NCBI GenBank assembly: GCA_022567815.1
Contig: JADFGI010000019.1
Coordinates: forward strand, 1-16,482
From: Nitrospinota bacterium
Lineage (GTDB): Bacteria > Nitrospinota > Nitrospinia > Nitrospinales > VA-1
DNA: 16,482 nucleotides
Reading direction: 5' to 3'
Program-made: the position numbers and the translations under genes
Notes under the pieces: generated by a model
Databases searched by the model: none
Told to the model about the DNA's origin: nothing
Seen by the model: only the letters and a program-made list of their open reading frames with translations
Shown: positions 1 through 6,256 of the stretch, in pieces
Position numbering within the stretch: position 1 is the first letter of the stretch
How the letters are laid out: the number at the start of each line of letters is the position of its first letter

Positions 1-842
1 GTCGGAAGCATCATCATTGCCGGTGAGCGACCGAAGACTTCTTCAGGAGACTTGCTCCACCGGGGCGTGATGTAGATGTTGAACGGGAAGCCGCTTTCCC
101 GGATTACTTCCCCGGTCTTCTCAAGGAAGTAGATCGAGGACCACGGCTTGTTCTTCGGGTCATTGCGTGTGATGTCACGGTCGAGGCGGCGCGAGACTTC
201 GTGTACGAACCACCACTTTCTCTTGTTGTCCTTATCGTCTCGGAAGTGGTCGAGAATCTCCTCCGGCAGAACGTCACCGTCCTTGTCGAACAGATGGACC
301 GCTTCATGCGCATCCAGCTCGAATCTCCGGAACGTCTCATCAACCACGCCGTCCGGGTTCTCGCACATGAAGAAGTTGGCGAGCTGCCGTGAGTTGAACC
401 GAAGCATGTTCAACTTGTCCGTGGACGCCTGCATGATCCCGGTGCCGAACGATACGAGGTCGAGAAAGACTTCGTGAAGAGCGGTCGGGAAGCCGGAAGC
501 GGAAGAAGCCAGGTACGACAGTCCACGGTTCGTTGCATCGTAAAGGAACTTGCGCACCCCTTCGTCTACACGAAGATCGAAGTCTTCCGTGACCAGCGAG
601 TACCAGTTCGTCGCCGGGTTCGCCAGCAGTCCGTACAGCGCGGCGGCAAGTGAACTTGCAGCAAGCGGGGCCGTGTCGTTGACGATCTCAAGGTTCTGCT
701 TCGTACCTGGAGTACGACGGAACGTGAACTGTCGGGAAGGCTGCACGAGGTCGGCGACTTCCTGCCAGTGCCAAGTGAAGTTGGCGCGAATGGCCTTTGC
801 CCGTTCGTACCGCTTCTTGCATGTGGATCCGTGTTCAGCCAT
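1..842 (-). CDS. Phage head-to-tail connector (portal) protein, N-terminal part
   Basis: On the minus strand an open frame starts with ATG at 842-840 and stays open to the left edge, giving about 280 residues with the C-terminus missing. Early residues read KKRYERAKAIRANFTWHWQE then VADLVQPSR. Later come LAAALYGLLANPATNWYSL, FGTGIMQAS, a WWFVHEV stretch and, at the edge, FGRSPAMMMLP. This order matches the T7-type podovirus connector family (Head-tail_con), where a (Y/F)GRSP motif is typical. The family forms the dodecameric ring at the capsid vertex through which DNA is packaged. Full-length members are usually about 500-560 residues, so roughly half is present. The start codon directly abuts the stop of the 140-aa gene (TAA-ATG), a phage-like packing. 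The region looks richer in G+C than the bacterial genes to the right. Family assignment is from recognised motifs, not a search. Confidence 0.85.
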   Translation of the reverse strand, partial: MAEHGSTCKKRYERAKAIRANFTWHWQEVADLVQPSRQFTFRRTPGTKQNLEIVNDTAPLAASSLAAALYGLLANPATNWYSLVTEDFDLRVDEGVRKFLYDATNRGLSYLASSASGFPTALHEVFLDLVSFGTGIMQASTDKLNMLRFNSRQLANFFMCENPDGVVDETFRRFELDAHEAVHLFDKDGDVLPEEILDHFRDDKDNKRKWWFVHEVSRRLDRDITRNDPKNKPWSSIYFLEKTGEVIRESGFPFNIYITPRWSKSPEEVFGRSPAMMMLP

Positions 843-1265
843 TTAGAGAAGACCTTTTATGAACTCCTCGATCACTTCGGATCTTGCCTTGCTGTAGGAG
901 CGCATGTAGAGGAGACCATCCTTAACGTCCTGTGGCATCTCTTGACGCTTTCGTGGCACGTAGACATTCTCATCCGTGACCACTTGAGCCGTTTCTGGTT
1001 CCCATGTTGGTTTTGGCTGTTCCTGACGATCGACAAATTCCGTAGCGGTCATTCGCTCTGACCGTGGCTCTAGTTTCGGCTCTTGCTGAGGCTCAAGCGA
1101 TGTATGCTCCTGCTCGTTCCAGGCGGCGATCAGTGACTGGAGCTTCTTCACGCCATTGCGATGATGCCAGTCGATGTTGAGCATGTCGCACGACTTGCGG
1201 AGCGACTTCATCTCTTCGGTGACCTTCGTTGCCGGTGCTCCTGTTTCTTCAGTGACGTCAGCCAT
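843..1265 (-). CDS. Small phage protein upstream of portal, 140 aa, possible HeH-like helix motif
   Basis: This 140-residue minus-strand gene has a clear Shine-Dalgarno sequence, AGGAG, about seven bases before its ATG, and ends with TAA immediately before the portal ATG. Residues about 20-47 (LRKSCDMLNIDWHHRNGVKK followed by LQSLI) resemble the short helix-extended-loop-helix (HeH/LEM/SAP-like) motif found in small phage structural or DNA-associated proteins. The middle, residues about 55-95, is rich in Glu, Pro and Gln and looks disordered, and the C-terminus is helical (YSKARSEVIEEFIKGLL). T7-like phages often carry small virion genes just before the portal, so a minor structural role is plausible. 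I do not recognise a specific family and the HeH suggestion is weak. Confidence 0.7.
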   Translation of the reverse strand: MADVTEETGAPATKVTEEMKSLRKSCDMLNIDWHHRNGVKKLQSLIAAWNEQEHTSLEPQQEPKLEPRSERMTATEFVDRQEQPKPTWEPETAQVVTDENVYVPRKRQEMPQDVKDGLLYMRSYSKARSEVIEEFIKGLL

Positions 1266-1268
1266 TCT

Positions 1269-1508
1269 TCAAACTCCTGTAAGTAAACTGTTCTGCGCGG
1301 TTGCAATGCGACCTGTGGAACCGACTTCGGCTCCAAGCATTTCGAGCTTCTGTCTCTTCGCCCTGATCATCCTGATGGCTTGATGGAGTTCCGACACGGA
1401 CATCAGGTTCTCAGTCTCGTCCAGTTCCGGCACATCTTCCCGTTCAGGAACGTGCGTCGCCACGAGCGGGATCGGGGATGGCTTGCCGAGTATCGCTTCA
1501 AGGGCCAT
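1269..1508 (-). CDS. Small hypothetical phage protein, 79 aa
   Basis: Minus-strand frame ending in TGA at 1271-1269, three bases before the next phage gene. I place the start at the ATG at 1508-1506 (MALEAILGKPSPIPLVATHV...). An upstream ATG at 1547 exists, but the extra 13 residues are the antisense of a bacterial membrane segment and lie past the apparent junction. The C-terminal half (SELHQAIRMIRAKRQKLEML) is a basic amphipathic helix and the N-terminal half is Pro/Val/Glu-rich. It has no recognised domain. Packing with the two downstream genes indicates one phage transcription unit. Because the gene touches the junction, its true N-terminus may be missing or different. Confidence 0.55.
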   Translation of the reverse strand: MALEAILGKPSPIPLVATHVPEREDVPELDETENLMSVSELHQAIRMIRAKRQKLEMLGAEVGSTGRIATAQNSLLTGV

Positions 1509-1530
1509 TGGATTTTTCGCCCTGCTGAGC
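1490..1530. other. Phage / bacterial DNA junction
   Basis: Left of about 1500 all coding evidence is minus-strand phage genes. From about 1510 rightwards the plus strand reads a bacterial membrane protein (IGFFALLSGLLHCTYFVFYL) that has no proper start: its frame opens only through a TTG at 1483 inside phage sequence. The bacterial gene is therefore cut at its 5' side. No attachment-site repeat, integrase or tRNA is visible here. The join could be an assembly or amplification chimera, or a real phage insertion or remnant. The exact breakpoint cannot be fixed from the sequence alone. Confidence 0.7.
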
Positions 1531-1974
1531 GGTCTTTTGCATTGCACCTATTTTGTGTTTTACCTGGTCAATTACACCACGATGGTTGGAACCTATAAGA
1601 TGAACCGGGTCCGTGAAGACATCACCCATGAAGATCGTGAGGAGCACCCCGATGGGGGGTTGTTTTGGCAACGTGTGCATGGGTGGCTATACGGGTGGCA
1701 GGACCGGTTGGTTGAAATGTTTGACGGGGTCAGTCAACAATTGGCCGGGGTAAAAAATGTATACGATGCACAAAAGGCGTGGTATCAGGATAAAATGTTT
1801 TTAACCTGGATCAGCCCGTTATGTCTTTGTACCAATAATATGATCCTGGTGGTTTTTTCCCTGTTGGATCAATTGGAACTGGGGTTGTATGTCATTCTGA
1901 TTTTAGGAAACGCTTATCTGCTGGTCATCCAGGCCTGGAAAATGAGTTTTCATCGTTTGATGAGGCAACCTTGA
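1510..1974 (+). pseudogene. 5'-truncated multi-pass membrane protein gene
   Basis: About 155 C-terminal residues remain of a membrane protein whose start is lost at the phage junction. A hydrophobic segment at the left (FFALLSGLLHCTYFVFYLVNY) leads into a hydrophilic, tryptophan-rich loop (residues roughly 30-95, including GGLFWQRVHGWLYGWQDRLV). Two further membrane segments follow (FLTWISPLCLCTNNMILVVF, then LGLYVILILGNAYLLVIQAW). The gene ends in TGA at 1972-1974 and is convergent with the LON-domain gene 22 bases away. The arrangement of late helices recalls the C-terminal part of some CDP-alcohol phosphatidyltransferase-like proteins, but the diagnostic Asp motif is not in the remaining part, so I leave the function open. 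Confidence 0.5.
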
Positions 1975-1996
1975 TGCACTCAGGGTAGCCGGGCGT

Positions 1997-2689
1997 TTAG
2001 TTTAAATTAACGTCGGCGCCGGGATGGGTCCGCATCTTTGAGAGGTGGATGATGTCAATTTTCATTTTCAGCATCGAACGGATGGCATCGACTCTGCGCA
2101 ACACATCCTGTTCTTCGAGTAATTTTTGTTTCTGTTCCACCGTCAGGTTCAACTGATAGGCTATCTGGTCGGTCAGGTGGCTCAAGGTTTTGCAGTCATC
2201 CAGATGCATTTCTTTTTTGAAGTTTTCTCCAGATGGCAACAGACGGATGTATTGATGGCAATGCCGGATCAATTCCTCCTTCAAGGGATTGAGGCCGGCA
2301 ACCAGACTCTGGTCGTTGATTTCCGGCAGTGGTTCAGTTTTCGCCCGGCGATAGGGTTTTCCTTCTGTTTCCCCAACAATTTGGAATCGGCTGAGGCCCT
2401 TGAGGACCATATTGTATTTTCCATCCTCCAGGCGAATGTGTTTTTCGATTTCGCCCACGCAACCCACGGTGGCAATCGGCGGCGCGGCATAATAGTTTTC
2501 TTCCCATCCCGGTAGCAGGAGAACCATGCCGATTTTTCGCCCGCCTTCCAAAGCTTCGGCCATCATATGCCGGTATCTGGGCTCAAAAATATGCAACGGT
2601 AACAGGGTGTTGGGATAAAATACCGTCTGTGGCAGGGGAAATAAAGGAACGAGTTCCCCATGTTTTGGAGGATTATTTTCGCTTTTCAT
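1997..2689 (-). CDS. LON substrate-binding (N-terminal) domain protein
   Basis: A 230-residue protein that begins its domain at once: ELVPLFPLPQTVFYPNTLLP near residues 12-31, then LHIFEPRYRHMMAEAL, IGMVLL, the VGCVGEIEKHIRLEDGKYNM stretch and LKGLSRFQIV. These are the successive strands and motifs of the LON N-terminal substrate-binding domain (PUA-like fold). No AAA+ ATPase or Ser-Lys protease domain follows, and the total length matches the stand-alone bacterial family. Residues about 150-215 are helical and charged, as in the helical part of that family. The biochemical role of stand-alone members is not well defined; binding of unfolded peptides is inferred. The start is ATG at 2689-2687. 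A CCCGC/GCGGG hairpin of the adjacent repeat ends only six bases before this ATG and no good Shine-Dalgarno sequence is visible. Confidence 0.88.
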   Translation of the reverse strand: MKSENNPPKHGELVPLFPLPQTVFYPNTLLPLHIFEPRYRHMMAEALEGGRKIGMVLLLPGWEENYYAAPPIATVGCVGEIEKHIRLEDGKYNMVLKGLSRFQIVGETEGKPYRRAKTEPLPEINDQSLVAGLNPLKEELIRHCHQYIRLLPSGENFKKEMHLDDCKTLSHLTDQIAYQLNLTVEQKQKLLEEQDVLRRVDAIRSMLKMKIDIIHLSKMRTHPGADVNLN

Positions 2690-2694
2690 GATAA

Positions 2695-3003
2695 ACCCGC
2701 TACGCGGGAAGATAAGTTAGGCTCCGCTCGCTGTGCTCACGCCCGCTACGCGGGAGGAAAAGAGGGGCTGACGTTCGCTGTGCTCACGAGCCCCTGAAAA
2801 CCTCTGGAGAAAAATTCGGCACGAAGCAGAATTAAGTCTGCCATAAATCCATCGTACGTTAATATTGGGTCCAGCCCCCCGGCTGGTGCTTTAATATTTG
2901 TTCAAGCCCATAGGCTGGTTGCATGTTAGCATTGGTTCCAGCGTTAGGCTGGCCAAGCAACATTGCACGGCGTGAGCAATTTCCCCCTCGCGGGAGCGAG
3001 CGT
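2695..3003. repeat. Dispersed intergenic hairpin repeat, copy A
   Basis: This fills most of the 424-base gap between the LON-domain gene and the ATP-grasp-like gene. It contains two CCCGC-TAC-GCGGG hairpins (2696-2708, 2742-2754) and a 14-base direct repeat TCGCTGTGCTCACG (2728-2741 and 2775-2788). It also contains a larger hairpin pairing AGGGGCT (2763-2769) with AGCCCCT (2789-2795). From 2856 three degenerate 32-base units follow (2856-2887, 2888-2919, 2922-2953), each ending in a small GCTGG hairpin. The tail CACGGCGTGAGCAA (2966-2979) recurs in copy D. The stretch 2841-2887 matches 6139-6185 of copy B at 44 of 47 bases by eye. No gene is visible inside. Confidence 0.85.
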
Positions 3004-3014
3004 CACTCTGGCTA

Positions 3015-3030
3015 CGATAAAACTTTATCG
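3015..3030. promoter_or_regulatory. 16-bp inverted repeat upstream of the ATP-grasp-like gene
   Basis: CGATAAA and TTTATCG flank a two-base centre (AC), making a near-perfect 16-bp palindrome about 84 bases before the ATG at 3114. It sits outside the repeat family and just upstream of AT-rich sequence (TTATACA at 3049-3055) that could hold a -10 element. It could be an operator for the three-gene cluster or a chance palindrome; I could not pair the -10 candidate with a good -35. Confidence 0.25.
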
Positions 3031-3113
3031 AGTAAAATGCATCTAAAATTATACAGGCCTTTGATTTTGAAGGTTTCATTGACTTTCCCCCGGTTTTTCC
3101 ACTTTCAGGCCCG

Positions 3114-4523
3114 ATGACAGCTACACAGGAAGATATTTATTCCGAAATTACCACTTCTCTCTCGGGAGCCGGGTTGTATTCGGTGGATGCAAGTGGCAGT
3201 GCCGGGGAAAATACCTGGCGGATATCCACGGAACCGTATTTCCTTTCCATCGGCGAATTGGAATTTATCGACCAGCTGGGCCATCACCTCCTCAAGTTTT
3301 ATACCGTTCTGAATCAATTTTATCTGGATAGCGCCAAGGGAAAACTTCCGCGATGGATCGCGGAATATCTCGATTTTGGCAAGCCGCAGGATCTTATCGA
3401 TTATGGCAGGATGAAGCGGTTCAAGAACGACCTTCCGGGAATCATCCGACCCGACCTGATTGTCACGGAAGATGGATTCTCCGTAACCGAACTCGATTCC
3501 GTTCCGGGCGGTTTTGGTTTGACGGCCCGTCTGATGTCGCTTTACCAGAAGGATGGACATAAAATCATCGGCCATGAAAATGGCGGAATTCCCGAGTTAT
3601 TTTACCAAATGGCCACAGGGGTGGCGGGTTTGCCGGAAGGCGCTTTGGGCATTATCGTTTCCGATGAAGCGGAAGACTACCGCAGTGAAATGGTTTATCT
3701 GGCCGGTCTATTAAAGCAGAAAGGCGTTCCGGTTTATACCGTGCATCCACGTGAGGTCATTTTCAAGGAAGATGGGTTGTTTGTCCTGGATGGCGACTGC
3801 GAAGTTCGGTTGGATGTGATCTACCGTTTTTTTGAATTATTCGACCTGAAAAATATTCCTAAATCCGAACTGTTTTTGTACAGTAATAAAAAAGGCAGGG
3901 TCAAAACCACGCCGCCCTACAAGCCGTTTCTTGAAGAAAAGCTCAGTTTTGCGTTGTTTCATCATCCCGCCCTGGCCCCATTTTGGGAAAAAGGTTTGGG
4001 ACCCGAAACTTTTGCCGCCCTATCTCATCTAATTCCCAAAACCTGGGTACTCGACAATCGGGAAATACCGCCTCATGGAGTGATCCCCGGATTGGTTGTG
4101 AATCAGGCCCCGGTCAGGGATTGGCGGGAATTGTTTCCCTTGAGTCAAAGGCAAAGGGAGTTTGCGGTCAAGCCTTCCGGTTTTTCCCCATTATCCTGGG
4201 GAAGCCGTGGAGTGGTCATCGGGCACGATGTCTCCAGCGCTGAATGGCGGGAAACTCTGGAAAACAGTTTGGCGCAATTTCCACAACAGCCCTCGATTTT
4301 GCAGGAGTTTCACAAGGGGAAAACGGTTGTTGGTTCATATTATCAACCGCAGACCGGGACGATGGTCGAAATGAAAAGCCGGGTGCGTCTGACCCCGTAT
4401 TATTTTGTTGTGAAGGGAACGCCCCGGTTAGGCGGAATTCTTGCGACCTTGTGTCCGCATGATAAAAAGAAGATTCACGGCATGGCGGATGCCATCATGG
4501 TTCCCTGTGCCGTTCGTGGTTAG
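3114..4523 (+). CDS. Probable circularly permuted ATP-grasp enzyme (glutathionylspermidine-synthase-like)
   Basis: This is a 469-residue soluble protein without signal peptide. Several stretches resemble circularly permuted ATP-grasp ligases of the glutathionylspermidine synthase type. RPDLIVTEDGF with TELDSVPGGFG (residues about 112-135) recalls the acidic substrate/metal motif (E-x-N/D...P). LDVIYRFFELFDL (233-245) and EEKLSFAL followed by IPKTWVL (307-313) come next. FAVKPSG...GSRGVVIG (350-370) is a candidate nucleotide-binding Lys/Gly loop, and ILQEFHKG (395-402) recalls the hinge. MKSRVRLTPYYF and a distinctive C-terminus (KKKIHGMADAIMVP) follow. Such enzymes form amide bonds through acyl-phosphate intermediates. 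The start ATG at 3114 has only a weak AGG upstream. A glutaredoxin-like gene and a lysine-2,3-aminomutase gene follow in the same direction, so a peptide- or amine-ligase role with them is inferred. The substrate is unknown. Confidence 0.6.
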   Translation: MTATQEDIYSEITTSLSGAGLYSVDASGSAGENTWRISTEPYFLSIGELEFIDQLGHHLLKFYTVLNQFYLDSAKGKLPRWIAEYLDFGKPQDLIDYGRMKRFKNDLPGIIRPDLIVTEDGFSVTELDSVPGGFGLTARLMSLYQKDGHKIIGHENGGIPELFYQMATGVAGLPEGALGIIVSDEAEDYRSEMVYLAGLLKQKGVPVYTVHPREVIFKEDGLFVLDGDCEVRLDVIYRFFELFDLKNIPKSELFLYSNKKGRVKTTPPYKPFLEEKLSFALFHHPALAPFWEKGLGPETFAALSHLIPKTWVLDNREIPPHGVIPGLVVNQAPVRDWRELFPLSQRQREFAVKPSGFSPLSWGSRGVVIGHDVSSAEWRETLENSLAQFPQQPSILQEFHKGKTVVGSYYQPQTGTMVEMKSRVRLTPYYFVVKGTPRLGGILATLCPHDKKKIHGMADAIMVPCAVRG

Positions 4524-4565
4524 ATAAGACCTTATACTGAAAGGCTATGAGGTAAGAAGGTGGAA

Positions 4566-4805
4566 ATGATTAAGCTATACAACATTGATGGGTGTGGTTA
4601 TTGTGCCATGGTTAGAACGGTTCTGGAGGACCTCAAGCTGGAATACGACAAGATAGATGTTCCTTGGCCGCAATTTCAGCGTAAAGAAGTCTATCAGGTA
4701 TCCGGCCAGTACACAGTCCCTGTACTCATCGATGGAGAAAAAATTATCGATGATGAGTATGAAATCATCCACTATTTGAAGCAAGCCTACCCCGTCAACA
4801 TTTAA
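4566..4805 (+). CDS. Glutaredoxin-like small thioredoxin-fold protein
   Basis: A 79-residue protein: beta strand IKLYNI, then active-site CGYC (Cys10, Cys13), helix, strand EYDKIDVPW, and the cis-proline region TVPVLIDG (Pro52), followed by the terminal helix EYEIIHYLKQ. This is the minimal glutaredoxin / GST-N-terminal fold and both redox cysteines are present. It probably reduces disulphides or glutathione mixed disulphides in the cytoplasm. I prefer the ATG at 4566 to the in-frame GTG at 4560, because AGAAGG lies five bases before the ATG and the fold begins directly after it. It lies 42 bases after the ATP-grasp-like gene and 17 bases before the aminomutase gene, so co-transcription is likely. 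Confidence 0.88.
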   Translation: MIKLYNIDGCGYCAMVRTVLEDLKLEYDKIDVPWPQFQRKEVYQVSGQYTVPVLIDGEKIIDDEYEIIHYLKQAYPVNI

Positions 4806-4822
4806 TTAAATAAAAGACCAAT

Positions 4823-5968
4823 ATGGAATCGTGGCAAAAACTGTTGAGTAATAGTGTCGTAAAAGTTGAAGATTTGCCTTTTCTTTCAGACACCTCGGAT
4901 GAATACAGGGAAAAACTCAAGGAGGTCACCAAAGTTTTTCCCATTAGGATCAATTCGTATTTTCTCGATCAGATCAAGGAGGAAAACGATCCCCTGTGGC
5001 GGCAGGTGGTCCCTACCTTAGAAGAGTTAGACGATTTTCTCAGCGAAGAGGAGTTGTTGGAATCAGACCCCTTGAATGAAGAGGGGGATATGCCGGTCCC
5101 GGAACTGGTGCATCGCTACCCGGACCGGGTTTTGCTGATGGTGAATAATCAATGTCCGATCATTTGCAGATTTTGCACACGCAAGCGGAAAATCGGGTTC
5201 CCCGGCATCGTCACCCGGGAAACCCTGCGCCAGGGCATTGACTACATACGTAATCACCCCGAAATTCGCGATGTGATTTTGTCCGGCGGAGACCCGCTTC
5301 TGGTTCCCGACAAAGAACTGGACCGGATTTTGAGCGAACTTCGCGCCATCCCGCATTTGGAAATCATCCGCATCGGGACTCGGGTTCCGGGAACCCTGCC
5401 TCAGCGGATAACGCAAGATTTATGCGCCATTCTTAAAAAACACCATCCTCTTTATTTCAATCTTCATTTCAACCATCCCTCCGAGATCACAGCGGAAGTG
5501 GAGAAAGCCTGTAACATGCTGGCCGATGCCGGAATTCCTCTGGGCAGCCAAACGGTTCTTCTGGAAGGAGTGAATGATGATGCCCTGGTCATGCGGGAAC
5601 TTATGCTCAAGCTGTTAAAAATCCGCGTCAAACCCTATTACATTTACCAGGCTGATATGACCTTGGGGACCGATCATTTCCGCACCACGGTGGAAAAAGG
5701 TCTGGATATCATGAAGGACCTGCAGGGCCACATTTCCGGAATGGGCGTTCCTTATTTTGTGATCGACGCTCCCGGCGGTGGTGGCAAGGTGAGATTGCTT
5801 CCCAATATGGTTCTGGAACACAATGAAAAAGAAGTGGTCATAAAAAACTATGAAGGCAAAGTATATCGCTATCCTCAACCCTCGGTAAAAACCCCACAAA
5901 ACGGAAAGAAACCCCAAACCATCGAAGCAACGGTTTCGGCTGACAGCGCCTGCCCGTTATCTGTTTGA
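4823..5968 (+). CDS. kamA: Lysine 2,3-aminomutase family radical SAM/PLP enzyme
   Basis: A 381-residue protein of the KamA/AblA family, which interconverts L-alpha-lysine and L-beta-lysine. The radical SAM cluster motif is CPIICRFC (Cys111, Cys115, Cys118), followed by TRKRK as in KamA. SGGDPL (154-159) and RIGTRVPGTLPQRI (183-196) are family hallmarks. By alignment from memory to the Clostridium subterminale enzyme, Asp278 (YQAD) and Asp315 (VIDAPGGGGK) correspond to the two lysine side-chain-binding aspartates, and Lys322 to the PLP-linking lysine. This favours lysine over glutamate as substrate. The clostridial zinc ligands are not conserved: Asp253 replaces the first cysteine and the C-terminal Cys cluster is absent, leaving one Cys at 377. 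The only partners visible are the ATP-grasp-like and glutaredoxin-like genes; no ablB acetyltransferase or EF-P gene is nearby. Confidence 0.88.
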   Translation: MESWQKLLSNSVVKVEDLPFLSDTSDEYREKLKEVTKVFPIRINSYFLDQIKEENDPLWRQVVPTLEELDDFLSEEELLESDPLNEEGDMPVPELVHRYPDRVLLMVNNQCPIICRFCTRKRKIGFPGIVTRETLRQGIDYIRNHPEIRDVILSGGDPLLVPDKELDRILSELRAIPHLEIIRIGTRVPGTLPQRITQDLCAILKKHHPLYFNLHFNHPSEITAEVEKACNMLADAGIPLGSQTVLLEGVNDDALVMRELMLKLLKIRVKPYYIYQADMTLGTDHFRTTVEKGLDIMKDLQGHISGMGVPYFVIDAPGGGGKVRLLPNMVLEHNEKEVVIKNYEGKVYRYPQPSVKTPQNGKKPQTIEATVSADSACPLSV

Positions 5969-5996
5969 CCTCAAAAAGTAAATAAAGCATTTCCCC

Positions 5997-6240
5997 GCCA
6001 CGCGGGCCCCGTTACACGGGGAGGAAGCTTGGGCCTGACGCTACGCGAGGCCCTGAATCCTCTGGATAAAAAATTCAGCATTTGTGATATTTCACCATTG
6101 TCTTCATGCCCTGTAGGGGTAATGCAGGATTTGGTCAACCATAAATCCATCGCTCGTTAATATTGGGTCCAGCCCCCAGGCTGGTCGCTCGTTTATATTC
6201 CAGCCCCCAGGCTGGTGGGTCCAGCGTCACGCGGGCTGAG
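5997..6240. repeat. Dispersed intergenic hairpin repeat, copy B
   Basis: This occupies the gap between the convergent aminomutase and flgL genes. A hairpin CCCCGT-TAC-ACGGGG (6007-6021) is followed by AGGAA and a second hairpin pairing GGGCCT (6031-6036) with AGGCCC (6048-6053), then TGA. These correspond in order to the two hairpins of copy A but with different stem sequences that still pair. The tail has units at 6154-6185 and 6186-6216, each ending CCAGCCCCCAGGCTGGT, and a partial third (GGGTCCAGCGTCACGC, from 6217) that reappears in copy C. No gene is visible in it. Confidence 0.83.
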
Positions 6241-6256
6241 GTTTTTAAACATTTAG

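Noticed and set aside
1483..1512. TTG start for the membrane protein at 1483
   Set aside because: The TTG lies inside phage coding sequence and there is no ribosome-binding site; the frame is open only by chance through the junction.
2763..2795. Rho-independent terminator in repeat copy A
   Set aside because: The stem is G+C-rich but the loop is 19 bases and no T run follows on either strand; the same structure occurs in other contexts, so it fits the repeat family better.
2856..2953. CRISPR-like look of three 32-bp units
   Set aside because: The units are contiguous without distinct spacers, are degenerate rather than identical, and no cas gene is present.
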